Assembly: GCA_030295235.1 (NCBI GenBank)
Contig: AP026129.1
Span: 558,001-622,000, forward strand
DNA length: 64,000 bases
DNA from: Fistulifera solaris
Lineage: Eukaryota; Bacillariophyta; Bacillariophyceae; Naviculales; Stauroneidaceae
Direction of reading: 5' to 3'
In this document: positions 34,713 to 46,407 of the stretch, one piece after another
How positions within the stretch are numbered: the first letter of the stretch is position 1
Layout of the letters: the number at the start of each line of letters is the position of its first letter
Notes under the pieces: model-generated
Seen by the model: the letters and a program-made list of their open reading frames with translations, nothing else
Told to the model about the DNA's origin: nothing
Database searches by the model: none
Made by a program: the position numbers and the translations under genes

Positions 34713-35276
34713 ATGAATCAAACAAAACAAATTATGACATCGCATTACCTTTTTCCGAATATGAAGTATCAACCGGATGGGCTGGACGCAGTTCCTCATT
34801 CCCCTGCTCGGCACTCCAAGATAATTCGATATTTGATACAGCCACAAACTGATTGTTCTCAGGAACATCCAAATACAAAAGTGACACACGGTTATGTGCT
34901 TCCGACGCAAGAAGAGCATTTTCGGCGGCCTACGTTACTACCTGAGAAAAAAGACAGGTTGTTCACTGATTCGAAATCCGATTTTATTCAACACAAGTTC
35001 GTTCAAAAAGTGACACGACGTGAGGATTGGGATAACAGAACCGCGACGACATCAACCACCATGACGACGTGTGACTCCAGTGCACCATCATCTCTTAACT
35101 CCTGGTATGAGCGAACTCCCTTCGTAGCCAAACAGAAGGAGGAATGGTACGGAGAACCGCTCGTACGCGTGCAACACAGATTTAGTGAAGAGCTGCAGCA
35201 ACTAAGGCACGAAAACGATATTTTAAGGTGGCAGTGTCAAACACTTCAACACCAACTGAAAAACAAATCTGGCTAG
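34713..35276 (+). CDS. Hypothetical protein with a C-terminal coiled coil
   Basis: 187 residues from the first ATG (MNQTKQIMTSHYLFP); the open frame extends upstream only from a GTG. The protein is hydrophilic, with a Thr/Ser-rich middle (TATTSTTMTTCDSS) and a C-terminal helix SEELQQLRHENDILRW that has heptad-like leucines, ending KNKSG. I do not recognise a family. The last 40 residues could be a short dimerisation helix. No signal peptide is visible. Confidence 0.5.
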   Translation: MNQTKQIMTSHYLFPNMKYQPDGLDAVPHSPARHSKIIRYLIQPQTDCSQEHPNTKVTHGYVLPTQEEHFRRPTLLPEKKDRLFTDSKSDFIQHKFVQKVTRREDWDNRTATTSTTMTTCDSSAPSSLNSWYERTPFVAKQKEEWYGEPLVRVQHRFSEELQQLRHENDILRWQCQTLQHQLKNKSG

Positions 35277-35768
35277 TTTGTACAGACGATTGGCTATTCT
35301 ACATAGTTTTCAAATGCTCATTATTTTGTATGATTGTAAAAGTTAAGACTAAGATGCGATTACGTTGGCTTTTAGCGTCCAGAATGGTTGTTGATCTCTT
35401 CCATGATGCAGCGTAACTAAATCTATTCGTAGGGACTATGAAGATATGTCTGGACTAGTCTAGAAGTATAACATATTGGAGCTTATTGTTCTCATTCGTT
35501 TCACCATAGCACGTCACAACTAACAACATGACGTCACTTCTGCCGTCTGTACTGGTACGGTACGGTTTCGTTCCGCAACCAAGGAATAAAAATGAAAAGA
35601 AAAAAGAAAATGCTTCGCACCCTATTTTATTGCAATCGCACTTCCCTTATTATCCTCCTACTTCGGTTTATTCCTTTTATTTGCTGTTATTCATCATCGT
35701 ACATAGTATAGTAAATATCAAAAAACTTTCCGTTGTAAGATCATCTCTCGTATAAAAACGCTGCAGTC
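35277..35768. promoter_or_regulatory. Intergenic region with a palindromic CRE
   Basis: TGACGTCA lies at 35529-35536, about 230 bp upstream of the ATG at 35769. A short frame beginning at the same place is not convincing as a gene. The rest is AT-rich. Confidence 0.4.
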
Positions 35769-36608
35769 ATGACGAAAAAACGAGAAAGGACTTCTATCTT
35801 CGATGCGGTCCAAAGCATGGAAAAAGAAGACGCGCAGGCGGCACAACAACGTCGTAAAACGACTGCCCGAGAACAATTCAATAGCCAGGCAGCACTTTCT
35901 CAAACGAAAATCTTTCAGAGCCTAGTCGAATGTCGAATTCTATTGCAGCGTAGCGTACAAAGCAAAAATCAGCAAGACGAATCAATGGACGAAGAACAAT
36001 GCAATGAGCTACTGGTCGAGCTTTTGCGGGCGCGGCAGGCTTTGTGTAGTACTGATTCCGAAAAAAACTATAACGAAATTGTTTCAAATCCAGAACAGTT
36101 GTCACAAGTGTTGCAGCTCGAATACGAATCGCAACGAGAACAATGGAAGGAGGTGTTGGATCGCAGACATCAAAGCATTCGGTTACAGTCGGGCGGCGGC
36201 AGCGGAACAAAATTTCTCGGCAAGCACAGTAGCGCCGTGGATGCATCTTTTGGCAGCAAGTTGAATCAACTGTGCAACATGAAAAACTACGTCGGCAACA
36301 TCAAAACAGTTCTCAACCATTTGATGACTCCAAAGTCTATCAACAACTCTTGAAGGATTTTTGTGAGTCAACATGCTTCTCAACACGACCAAACGGGCGC
36401 AGCGGAACGGCTACGACCAAAGCACCCGTCGACGAAAAAGAACGTGGATCGTCGGGCAAGCAAGGGACGAAAAGTACGGTACGTAGTTCATTCGAAGTTG
36501 ACGAACTTTACATTTCCGCAAAATCGGACCACACAGACTATGCTGGACGCGGACGAGTGGTTCAAGAGTTTGTTTGGGGGCGTTGGAAATCGTGCTAGTG
36601 CTAATTAA
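35769..36608 (+). CDS. AATF/Che-1/Bfr2-like ribosome biogenesis factor
   Basis: Bfr2/AATF acts in nucleolar 40S ribosome assembly as part of the small-subunit processome. The N-terminal half carries the family helix FQSLVECRILLQRSV and later REQWKEVLDRRHQ. The C-terminal half has FDDSKVYQQLLKDF and NVDRRASKGRKVRYVVHSKL, ending in a DEWFKSLFGG motif; these are strong AATF C-terminal signatures. The frame changes twice: at the T-run at 36248-36251 (one base too few, joining DASF to WQQVEST) and again somewhere at 36375-36440. Without the acidic N-terminal half of animal AATF it is about 280 residues. The upstream CRE may control it. Confidence 0.8.
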
Positions 36609-36828
36609 ATAGAGAATAGTGAATAGATTTATTTGGCAAACAGTGCTCCCGTTTGTTAGAATTGAATCGTTTTATAGGTAGTTGGAAACTTCACGTAAGA
36701 TCCCGAACGAAACATTCAAAGGAGAGCGTTCCAAGAGTGTACAAAAGACGAGTGACGATGGAAATCGACTGCGGATTCCCAAACCTTCTGAGTAAACTTC
36801 AGAGGAAAATGGTTGAAGTGTCATACAT

Positions 36829-37635
36829 TTAATCGGTCCGGAGAAAAAGACACAATACCACTGAAATGCTTGACTTACTTTGAGCTAACTGACATGCTAA
36901 ATCGTGACACTCTGTCGCGATCGCAATATCCACAGGTAGACGACCCTCTGGATCATGTTTGTGTGCGGCGGCTGGATTCAACTCGAGCACCTTCTTTGCC
37001 AAACTGACCAGCTCTTGAGTATCATCCTCATCGTCGCTGTCATCCTTGACGCTGGAAGAAACTCCTCGAATCCGCCGTCTCGATTCCAGCGCCGCCAAGG
37101 TAATTTGAAACGGTAAGCGATCGTTAGGATCCACATCCAAAGCCTCGTGCGAAAACTTTTGCAACGCTTTCTGTAGTAACGAAAAAGGCATACATGTCGG
37201 CCTCTGTAGGTACAACAGCAAGCAAGCGTGTAATGTCGGAGTATCGGGATGACATTCGACAACTTTGACGGCTATTAAGCGCACACATTTCCAACTAGAC
37301 TCCATTCTTGTTGTATTTTCTTCTCTGTGATAGCGCCGCCATTCTTCTTGCCCCAAAATCGATTGCATAAGAACCTCCATGGGCGTTAAATCCGTGTCGG
37401 GATCACGGTAGGCTTGAATGAGTGACAAAGGCAAAGTATCGAGTATCCATCGGATCAATGCAGGGACGGGTGTGGGACGATCGATGGCCATGTACAAATG
37501 TTGCGGCTCGATTCCATCCGGTGAAACGTCGTTCACCGAAACTTCGCCACGAATACACGCGAGAATCAAATCGTTCTGTGAGTCACTGGTGCCATCCTCA
37601 TCGCCCGTACGTACCTCTCCAACTATGTAATGCAT
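36829..37635 (-). CDS. Hypothetical ankyrin-like helical protein
   Basis: From the first in-frame ATG at 37635 (MHYIVGEVRTG) the protein has about 268 residues. It contains helical pairs and motifs such as LHACLLLYLQRP and GRLPVDIAIATECHDLACQ that resemble degenerate ankyrin repeats common in diatoms. An acidic stretch (SSVKDDSDDEDDTQ) lies in the middle. The open frame continues upstream to 37689 without an ATG (SYCKHCNPKPRPFLLNA), so a 5' exon may exist. Function unknown. Confidence 0.55.
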   Translation of the reverse strand: MHYIVGEVRTGDEDGTSDSQNDLILACIRGEVSVNDVSPDGIEPQHLYMAIDRPTPVPALIRWILDTLPLSLIQAYRDPDTDLTPMEVLMQSILGQEEWRRYHREENTTRMESSWKCVRLIAVKVVECHPDTPTLHACLLLYLQRPTCMPFSLLQKALQKFSHEALDVDPNDRLPFQITLAALESRRRIRGVSSSVKDDSDDEDDTQELVSLAKKVLELNPAAAHKHDPEGRLPVDIAIATECHDLACQLAQSKSSISVVLCLFLRTD

Positions 37636-37689
37636 AGCATTCAATAAGAAAGGCCGGGGTTTAGGATTGCAATGTTTGCAATACGACAA

Positions 37690-38132
37690 CGATGATTACT
37701 TGTATAGAAAAAAGCTTGTTAGCAGCGATGCGCTTCATGACTCATGACTAAGACCCAGTCGTGACGTCGTAAATTTACTCTTTTCACTATAGTAAATACT
37801 TTGGACATCATTCATCTGGTAAAAGGAGCGGTTGCGATCATTGATGATGGTAACGCAAGAGATCCGCAGAACTGGACGTTTGATTGTTGATTATCATGTC
37901 TGACTCAATGAAGGAAGTCTTATCCCCGCGCCGCTTCATCAGAACGAACACCGCACGTCGTGTGTGAGCGATGCGGGGAACAGATACAGAAAGCAATCAT
38001 GTTTATTTGACTACAATGATTTCTTGCAGTATCTGCAAAGATCTTCTATCGATCGATGAGCATTGATCTGAAATACAACGGTTTTGCGCGATAAGAGTTG
38101 TTAAAATAGATTCGAGTTATGAGGCTAGGAGG
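37690..38132. other. Intergenic region with the TCATGACT...AGTCGTGA motif
   Basis: No gene is supported. 37735-37765 has TCATGACT twice followed by AGTCGTGACGTC, the clearest case of the recurrent inverted motif in this window. Confidence 0.5.
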
Positions 38133-40680
38133 CTACGCTTCCATGGATTCGGCATGGAAATCAAAGCAGACGTCTTTGTCGGAATAAACGATGCAAGCTT
38201 TTTGACAGAGTGCCGACAGTTTCTTCGGAGCACAAACGCAAACAGCCACGCGATGTTCTCCTTTCTCTTTGGCCTCTTTCTTCATTTCAAGAAAGACCTT
38301 TTTGATATCCGGCCGTCCTCGACGAGCATAAGGAATATGAAATTCGCTTTCGGCCCCTGTATGATAAAGCTGCATTTCCAAAATTTCACCCAAGTTCTTG
38401 TTGCATTCAGGGTCTTGGTCCCACGGAGCGTTGTTGTCGGCGACCGACGTCTCATCCGCCATGGCATCAAGATCATCACCACTTTCTTCGAACGTCAAAT
38501 TGCTGCCATTCAAACGATCGGCGTCTTGGTCCATGAGTTCACTTAAACTTTCATAAAAGCGGTCAAGATCATCATCTGTTGATGTTCCAGGTGGTAAAAG
38601 ACTCACGAGCTGTGAAAAGATGTGTGCCGAGTTTCGTTCGTAAGCGGATGCTTCACTCTCGGCATCCGCCCATTCATCTTCCCCTAAACTTTCCAAACCG
38701 ACCGAACTCATGCGACGGACAACGGGAGCTTCGGCCATCATCACCGGGTCCCTATCGGTCCACACAAATTTGATCTTTTTCATGTTGCGACGCTTTCGGG
38801 CTTCTTCAAAAAGGAGTTGATCGCAAATGGACTGCATTGGAGTGACTGCCAAGGATAAGAACAGAAATCGCGTTTCAGTCGGGGGGTGCCCTGGATGAGG
38901 TTATAAGATACGAAGCAAAAGAGTTACTTACTCCCGATTCCACCGCTGACCAGGATCACCATTTTGTATCTGTCTCCAAAGACATCAACACCTAAGTTTC
39001 CGTACGGGCCTTCGATTAAAATGTCCACTTCATTGCCTTGCTCTGCAAGCTTATATAATGACGACGTCCAGTTGCCGGATCGACGAATGTGTAGGGTAAC
39101 GTTCTTCATCTTGGGTGCGGAACTGATTGAGAACGGATGCCATTCGAGGTACGAAAGTTCCGGAAGGCACAAATAAATGAACTGTCCGGGATTGTAATCG
39201 AAGCCCTGCACTTTGGGAAAACTGAGCTCGATCACCGTAGCACTGAGAGTCCGAATCTTGGCTTTGGTGGGGTAACGGTGTCTGGCCATGACAATCGATC
39301 GGAAGAAAAGATCGACTCCCCACGTACATGCCACGAGCAGTGGGATAAGAATGCCGGTATGAAAGAATGCGCCCATCACGATACCACTTGCACAAAGGAT
39401 GTGCACGTAGTAAAACAACTCAAAGAGTCGGCGACGCACAAGGGGGAGAGACGACAAGATGATGAGGGATAGAATCAGCGTCATAATGGACCCAGCAGTA
39501 TTGACGGATCCCACGAACGAAGATGCTAACTTTGCTCGAATCGTCGCATTGCTTGCTTGATAGCGAGGGTCAGTGTAAAATGCCCACGCATGGCCGATCG
39601 TACCAATAAGCGCGGTACGACCGCTCAGCTTATGGTAGTAAAGCGTCCGGTCAATTGGCATTCCGACCAGCGCAGTAATCAAGGAGTTTCTCTGAGCGAG
39701 TGCAAAACATCCAATGAGAGCGGTTCGAGCAACATGGCCGGTATAGATTACACTCGGGAACACGAACGTGTAAATGATTGCACCTGCAAGAGCTGTCCAA
39801 AACGGTAAAGGAATATAGCCTCTCCCCATGTCAAGTGGAGACCGAGTTTTCGCAAAGCGCGACTACAGGGAAGCTTTTGTTGCAATGGATACGACGCCCG
39901 CCAGCGATAAACATACCATTGCTTGCTGATTTCCATGAGCCATGGAAATCGCTTCAAGAGAAAGTAAAGGGGCGGATACTCCAATGCCTGGTGCGGTCGA
40001 TTCGGAAGAAGCGTTAGAGGTGCCATTTGTTGTGGTTTGTCAACACCTACGGGAGACGCCATCAAGCCACTCAAAGAAAGTTCCGTCACAGGGGAGCGCT
40101 CTTCAACGACAGTTTGAGAAAGATCATTTTCTTGCATTTTGTTTTCTGACTTAGCGCCCTTCACTTTGGTTCCACTGTCACGTAACTTTGTCTTGCTTTC
40201 AATATACGAGAAGAACGCCAAGGAGGACTGTCTTACTTGAGGAGGAACGCTGAACTCAAACGGCATTCCTTGTGTTGCAATTTGAATTTGAATTTGTGGA
40301 AATATGAATGCCAATCTTCCTCCGCCTATCGACATGTTTTTGTCGACTTTGTAAGGTTTGTGGTGCACGATCCGAACAACCAACATTTTCCCGTGTTTAC
40401 TCTCTTGGAACTGAATATTCTCCGCCGAACTCAAGACGAGTTCTTCTCTCAGACCTGGGATCATTTTTTGGAGTATACCCGGCAAACAAATAGCTACAAT
40501 AAAGCCATTTTTGAAAAATAATGGTTCGCGTAGGGCACATGTAGCTGCCCGAATGGGCGTATGCTTAGTTTTTCGCGTTCTCGAATTTTCTGTCATTTGA
40601 ATTCTGAAAGATGTAGGTATGATCTTGAGCTCCAACAGTGGCGGCGCAACATCCCACGGCCATGATAGGCCAGCGATCAA
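38133..40680 (-). CDS. Ferric reductase / NADPH oxidase-type flavocytochrome
   Basis: A membrane flavocytochrome that passes electrons from NADPH through FAD and two hemes to iron or oxygen across the membrane. The transmembrane domain shows the heme-ligand His pattern (YYHKLSGRTALIGTIGHAWAF; YYVHILCASGIVMGAFFH), then the FAD motif HPFSISSA and the NAD(P) motif VSGGIGITPMQSI. An intron of 86 bp (38846-38931, GT-AG) interrupts this last motif; the exons meet in phase at SGGIG and ITPM. A long acidic insert lies in the NAD-binding half. The frame shifts near 39832, where one extra base joins LGLHL to DMGRGYIPL. The 5' end is unclear: the frame is open up to about 40716 but has no ATG. It is divergent from the IDI-SQS gene. 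Confidence 0.8.
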
Positions 40681-41087
40681 CGATGTTGCATTGTGTTCAC
40701 CATTTAAGCCGACTTTGTGACCTTCCAGAACTTGTCATCCGCAATTCTCGTCTCGTTTTTTGTTGGAGGATGCTTCTTGTGATCGGCATGTTGATGTTGG
40801 TTGTTGGTTTTGCGGCGTCTCACAAAATTGGCGGATCGATATCGATAGGTGCCGTTTTTTACTCGGATCTGCCCTACCGGTACTCAATTTTGCTCATTAT
40901 TATTTAAGTTGTCCGTTGCGCTCGTTTTTCAGTTTCTTACGAGTAGCGTTAAGACATCGCCTGCTATGATGACCGTGAAACGTGAAACAGAAGTAAGCAT
41001 TCGTGGGCGCACCTCTCCCTCGTTACGATCTCGACCATTAACGATGAATGAGAAGATCAAAACCGTCAGACGATACCGCTGCTTACA

Positions 41088-43585
41088 ATGACAAGGGATT
41101 CCCCCTCGCTGAACATCTTACTCCTACTTTTAGTCTGTTTCAATAGTTTGACAGTATTTGGAATTGGTGGCGATAGCAAGATGACCGCTTCTTGGGGGCA
41201 AGGATTATCACAAAATGATTTGATGGAGAAAGACACCGTCTTGGTAGTAGACAATGACGACAATGTTATCGGGTCGGCTTCAAAGAAAGAGTCGCACGTG
41301 TTCAGTAAGGATCAGCCTCATGGCATCCTGCATCGAGCGTTTTCAATTTTCATCTTTGATGAGTCAGATGGCCGTCTCCTTTTGCATCAACGTTCGGCGG
41401 ACAAAATTACTTTTCCAAACGTACGAATTTATATTTCATGAATCCTGTAGCATGCTACAAAATGAATTGAACGCTTACGCATCACTTTTTTCTTCTTTAG
41501 GTATGGACAAATACTTGTTGTTCGCATCCTTTGCATGGAATGATGCCGAACGAGGTAGATTCTCCCGCTGACGTTAAAGAGGGATCCGTTATGGGTATCA
41601 AACACGCTGCCGTCCGTAAGTTGATGCAAGAATTAGGGATCGACGCGAAAAACTTTGTTCCACAGATGAAATTCTTGACACGCCTTCACTACTGGGCCGC
41701 TGACACGATCACACACGGGCCAACGTCCCCTTGGGGTGAGCATGAGATCGACTACGTCCTTTTCTTAGTGGTGCCCAGCAAAGACGCCATTACCATTCGT
41801 CCTAATCCAGAAGAGATCCAAGCAGTCAAATGGGTTAGTGCTGAAGAACTAGAAGCAATGCTGAAAGATAAAACGTGCTTGTTTAGTCCTTGGTTTCGGA
41901 TCATTTACGAGAGATTTATGAAAAATGCGTGGTGGAAAGATCTCAAAACAACCATTTCTACCGATAAGTTTGTTGATGTTGACACAATTCATCAGTTTGA
42001 CCCGCCAAGCGAACATTTGGGTGGTGGAGGCATGGCGAGACCCTTATTCGCTGCATTTGACGCAAGGTACGTTCATCTTTTGTCGCTCGGATGTTCAATT
42101 GCTCAATGAAGTCTAACTGGAAAATGGATTTCTAGTAAGAAACAGGGCGCTTACGGGAAAATCAAAACACATTCCGAGTCCATGTTGAGTCAGTTAATGC
42201 GTCTAGACGAAGTGTTCGCTGCGGTTACTCTTCTTTATGTGTCTCCGTTAAAATCCAATCTTGGTGGAGAGTATATTAAATCTACGTTCAATTCTGACGA
42301 CTTGGCATTCTGTGATGAAATACTCGTTAAAGTGTCTCGATCCTTTGCTGCCGTCATTCGACAGCTTCCCGATGTCATGCTGGTGGATGTTTTGGTTTTT
42401 TATCTCATTCTGCGCGCCTTGGATACTATTGAAGATGACACATCCGCATTTGATAGTCACGCAACAAAAGTAGGCATTCTGAAAGAGTTCTATAAAGCCT
42501 TGGATGATCCTAATTGGACCATGACCGGTGTTGGAGAAGGTGATGAAAGAAGATTACTTGAAGAGTTTCCGAAATGCCAGCGAACCTTTCAACAGCTGCA
42601 ACCGGAAGCCCGCGATGTCATAAAAGATATCACCAAACGCATGGCTGACGGTATGGCAGATTTTGTTGCCAAAGACATGGGCCAAGGCACGGAGGATATG
42701 CAGCAGTACAACCTCTACTGCCATTACGTTGCTGGACTCGTAGGAGAAGGTCTCAGCCGGCTTTTCTCCGCCTCTGGTCTCGAACACAAGAGTTTCGGTG
42801 AAGAGAAGCATCTTTCCAATCAAATGGGACTTTTCTTGCAAAAGACGAACATTATTCGCGACTATCTCGAGGACTACGTTGATAAGAGGGCTTGGTGGCC
42901 GCAAACTGTGTGGAAGAAATATTCCGCAAGTGGTGACTTGGGATACTTTGCGAACCAAGCCGACGATGAGGCGAGAGAGAAGGCACTTATGTGTCTGAAC
43001 GAACTCGTTACGGATGCATTAGAACTTGTTCCTGACTGTCTGGCTTACTTGTCGAAAATAAAATGCGCCGAAATCTTCCGGTTTTGTGCCATTCCCCAGG
43101 TAATGGCGATCGCTACGCTAGACAAGTGCTTTGCTAATCCAGATGTTTTCACGGGCGTCGTCAAAATCCGAAAGGGTCTTTCTTGCCGTCTCATCCTGCA
43201 AACCAACACTATTGCGGAGGTTCATAGCATTTTCAGTAGATTTGCTCGATCGATGCGAAGTAAAGCGCTGGCGCAGCAGCAGCTCGGAGCAAACGACCCA
43301 AGTTTTGAGCGAACAATTGCTAGTTGCGACAAAATTACTGCACTAACAAAAGATGCTGCTAGTTTACAAGCGCAGCGACAAATGATCAGATTATCCTCAA
43401 CTGTCGCTCTTTTGGGCGCATCTTTAATAGTGAAAGGCTCAGCGGGTCTTTTCGGCAGGAACAAGAGTATGGTGAGCACGGGACTTGCTTTGGCTGGAAG
43501 CTTTTTATATTGGTATGGCCCATGGACTGTAAACAGCAACCTCTTGAGTGCTCACGAACTTAAGGCAAGAAATCAGCTTGGCTAA
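41088..43585 (+). CDS. IDISQS: Isopentenyl-diphosphate isomerase / squalene synthase fusion
   Basis: One protein of 782 residues with two consecutive enzymes of sterol synthesis. Three exons: 41088-41420, 41501-42066 and 42136-43585, with GT-AG introns of 80 and 69 bp; the total length is a multiple of three. The N-terminus has a membrane-like segment (LNILLLLLVCFNSLTVFG). The IDI part has TFPNVWTNTCCSHPL across the first splice and the Nudix-type helix around HAAVRKLMQELG. The squalene synthase part has LRALDTIEDDTS, LQKTNIIRDYLEDYVD and a C-terminal hydrophobic anchor. Fusion of IDI to SQS is known from diatoms and related algae. The frame is clean. Confidence 0.97.
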
Positions 43586-43881
43586 TTCGATATCCATCAA
43601 CATTCAACTTATTTTTTATTCTGTTGATAACTGATTGTGGACTCGCGAGTCGTGTTAATAACATTAGCCTCCTCGTTCGCTTTTTCTCGGTGATAAGTGC
43701 TGGTACCCGGTACTATTTTTACGTTGCGAATGTACGGCGTCACTGCGAACCTTGTCCGCTCGCGCCAAAAAGCGGTGTTGTTTTGACACCACGGGTTTTC
43801 TTCTCCATTTGAAAGTCGAAAATGGTCGAAGGCATTGTCTCAGGAATTCAGTGAACGCGAAAACATCACTCGGCACACAAG
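43586..43881. other. Short intergenic region
   Basis: 296 bp between IDI-SQS and the dehydrogenase kinase gene. It includes an ACTCGCGAGT palindrome near 43641; nothing else is seen. Confidence 0.4.
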
Positions 43882-45321
43882 ATGAATACCATTATTCGGA
43901 ATTGGTCACGCCAGAGCACTCCGGGGTTCAGATTTATCTATGCGAAGACACACCCCTCGATTTCCCCGTCGGCTCGTCGTTGCTTTTCATCAGAGCCGCC
44001 TCTCATAATCACAAAGTCGGAGCAGCAGTTAATTTTCGATCAAGCAAAGCAATCCCAGACGTCTGTGAGTCTGCAAGCTTTGATGCGTACTGGTCGAGGG
44101 GAGTATTTACATAAAACCTTCGCCGAAGAAGAAAGGGAAAAGCACGCGGCCACACAGCTTGTTTTGATTCAAGTAGCCAGTTTCTTGCGACGTGAGCTAC
44201 CCATTCGTTTAGCTCATAGGATCCAAGATCTTGAAGCCGTACCGATCCTGAGAGATATGGAGAGTGTGATAGCCGTACGTGACTTGTATATCAAATCGTT
44301 TCTTGAAATAATGTCGTTCGACAACAAGATTCAGACGGCTGAGCAAGAAGCTGCTTTCGCATTAATGTTGGAGAACATTTATGAGAGGCATTCCAAAGTG
44401 CTTGTGCAGATGGCCCGAGGTGCCTATGAATTTCGAAAGGCGGTGCGCGAGGAAAAAGGTCCTGGTCTAGAGCTTGAAGAAGAAATCCACCATTTCTTGG
44501 ATCGCTTTTATCTATGCCGAATCGGTATTCGTGTCTTGATCGGTCAATATTTAGCGCTTCGCCAACCACCCGTCGAAAACTATGTCGGAATTATCTGCTC
44601 AAAAACTAGTCCGTATGAAATTGTTAAACGGGCAATCGGTACGCTTGAATGACATGTGATTCTTCCTTTAAGTTTGGCTCAAAATTTCTAACGGCGACAT
44701 TATTTTATCGTTCCTCAAATTCGCTAACAGATGACAGTGCTTTCATGTGCACGCGAAAGTATGGGGACGCGCCGGACGTTATAATCAGCGGAAGCTTGAA
44801 TCTCACGTTCCCTTACGCACCGACTCATCTTCGTAAGTCAGCTTTCGCGCATTAAATCCCCTTGAATTATGATGTCCCAGTCTCACCTGCCTGGCATAGA
44901 CTACATCATGCTAGAGTTATTGAAAAATAGTATGAGAGCAACGGTTGAATGGCATGGCATTGATAGTGACTTTCCAGACATTAAAGTTGTAATAGCCGAT
45001 GGTGCTGAGAACGAGGACGTAGTCATCAAAGTCTCGGATGAAGGTGGTGGTATTCCGAGATCGAATACGAAAAAGATTTGGAGCTACCTGTTTACAACAG
45101 CCGATCCATCCGTGCAAGAGGGAATGGTTGGAACGCCCCAAGGAATAGATCACGGCCGAGATGCTCCACTGGCCGGGCTTGGATACGGTTTGCCGATTTC
45201 AAGATCTTACGCTCGATACTTTGGAGGCGACTTATCTATCATGTCTATGGAAGGTTACGGCACCGATGCATTCGTATATCTAGCACGCTTGGGGAACACG
45301 AAGGAGCCTTTACCAATCTGA
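43882..45321 (+). CDS. Mitochondrial pyruvate / branched-chain alpha-ketoacid dehydrogenase kinase
   Basis: A GHKL-fold protein kinase that inactivates a mitochondrial 2-oxoacid dehydrogenase complex by phosphorylating E1. Three exons: 43882-44638, 44731-44832 and 44900-45321; splicing keeps phase and gives 426 residues. The Arg- and Ser-rich N-terminus (MNTIIRNWSRQS) suits mitochondrial import. The helical BCDHK domain fills the first exon. The ATPase part begins at YAPTHLHYIMLELLKNSMRA (N-box, spanning a splice), then DEGGGIPRS and GLGYGLPISRSYARYFGGDL with a final GYGTDAFVYL. The choice between pyruvate and branched-chain substrate cannot be made. Confidence 0.93.
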
Positions 45322-46407
45322 TTGACCCGGTAACTCTGTGATCCAACTTAAAATCTAGTGACGAAGTCCGGTACTTGACTAGCTAACGATCTTTTTCGAA
45401 GAGTCTTGACCATATGCCTGATTTAAGATAAAATCGCCTCAACATGAACGTAGTCGTGAGTCGTGAGTCATACGCCACCACGATGGTTAGAGCGAGTCAT
45501 GAGTCATGAGACAAATACGAGCGGGGATCTGGAATCTGGAATACAATTTTCCTTTGACACCGATTACCTGGTACCACTGGGAGACACGGGAACGCACCTC
45601 TGCTTGGTACATTTCTCCACGGGGGCCTACGCGAAAGTACACAATTTCCCGCACCGTCCTGTACACTGTACCACTGCAAAAAAACATCAAACGAGCACGA
45701 GCACGAGAAGGAGATCCGAGATGGGCCATTTCTAACCGGAAGTTTCGTATTTCGTATTTTCGTATTTCGCGTTCTCCCACACTTGCCCAATTCGCCCAAA
45801 CGGGAGAGAAATGAAAAATAGAGAAGTTATCGTCTGTCACTTTCTCCGTAAAACCTTGGCTACAAACGCAAAATGCGAAAATACGAATACGAAACTTCCG
45901 GTTAGAAATGGCCCTGATGAAATGACCGCTCGTTTGGAATTATTTTGGGCCTCATGACTCGCCGAAGTCCGTGTTTCTTTGGTCAAAAGCCAAAACTGTT
46001 CGTGCTCCCATTCCAAATCCTTTCTATACGTTTGAAAGTATAGTAATTTAGTCGACAATCAGTCATTCTTGGCCCATTTATGGCGTTTTTAAAAAGACCG
46101 TTCGCTATTCTCTCTACCATACTAAACACTAGGAGTATGAGTTAGTTTAGAATGCTTCGCGGCACTCTCTCTTCTATTTTTCCATGCGACGGTCATTAAA
46201 TGCTATAGTATCAGCACACACTACACGTACACAGAAGACCGAAGAATAGAGAATGGAGTCATGCTTCCTTAGCTTTTGAGTAGACTTTGTCATCCTAGGC
46301 CGCCACAGGGGAAATTTTTCGCGGATGGAGAAAGGCAAACATTTCCCATTTCGTTCATTTCGCCGACAAGCCGTTTTGTATTCCCTCTCCTCATCCTTTC
46401 AATAAAA
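45322..46407. other. Intergenic stretch with clustered TGAGTCA motifs and a large inverted repeat
   Basis: No gene is supported. GTCGTGAGTCGTGAGTCAT near 45452 and GAGTCATGAGTCATGAG near 45494 form a cluster of AP-1-like sites. The inverted repeat at 45723-45914 is listed separately. Confidence 0.5.
45723..45914. repeat. Long inverted repeat with 39-40-bp arms
   Basis: The left arm (45723-45762) begins GGGCCATTTCTAACCGGAAG. The right arm (45876-45914) is its reverse complement except for one bulged base, and ends with the complement of that sequence. The spacer is 113 bp. No flanking target duplication could be recognised. It could be a small foldback element or the source of a hairpin RNA. 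Confidence 0.8.

Noticed and set aside
43752-44114. Plus-strand frame of 120 codons overlapping the dehydrogenase kinase start
   Set aside because: It overlaps a well-supported gene in another frame and shows no domain.
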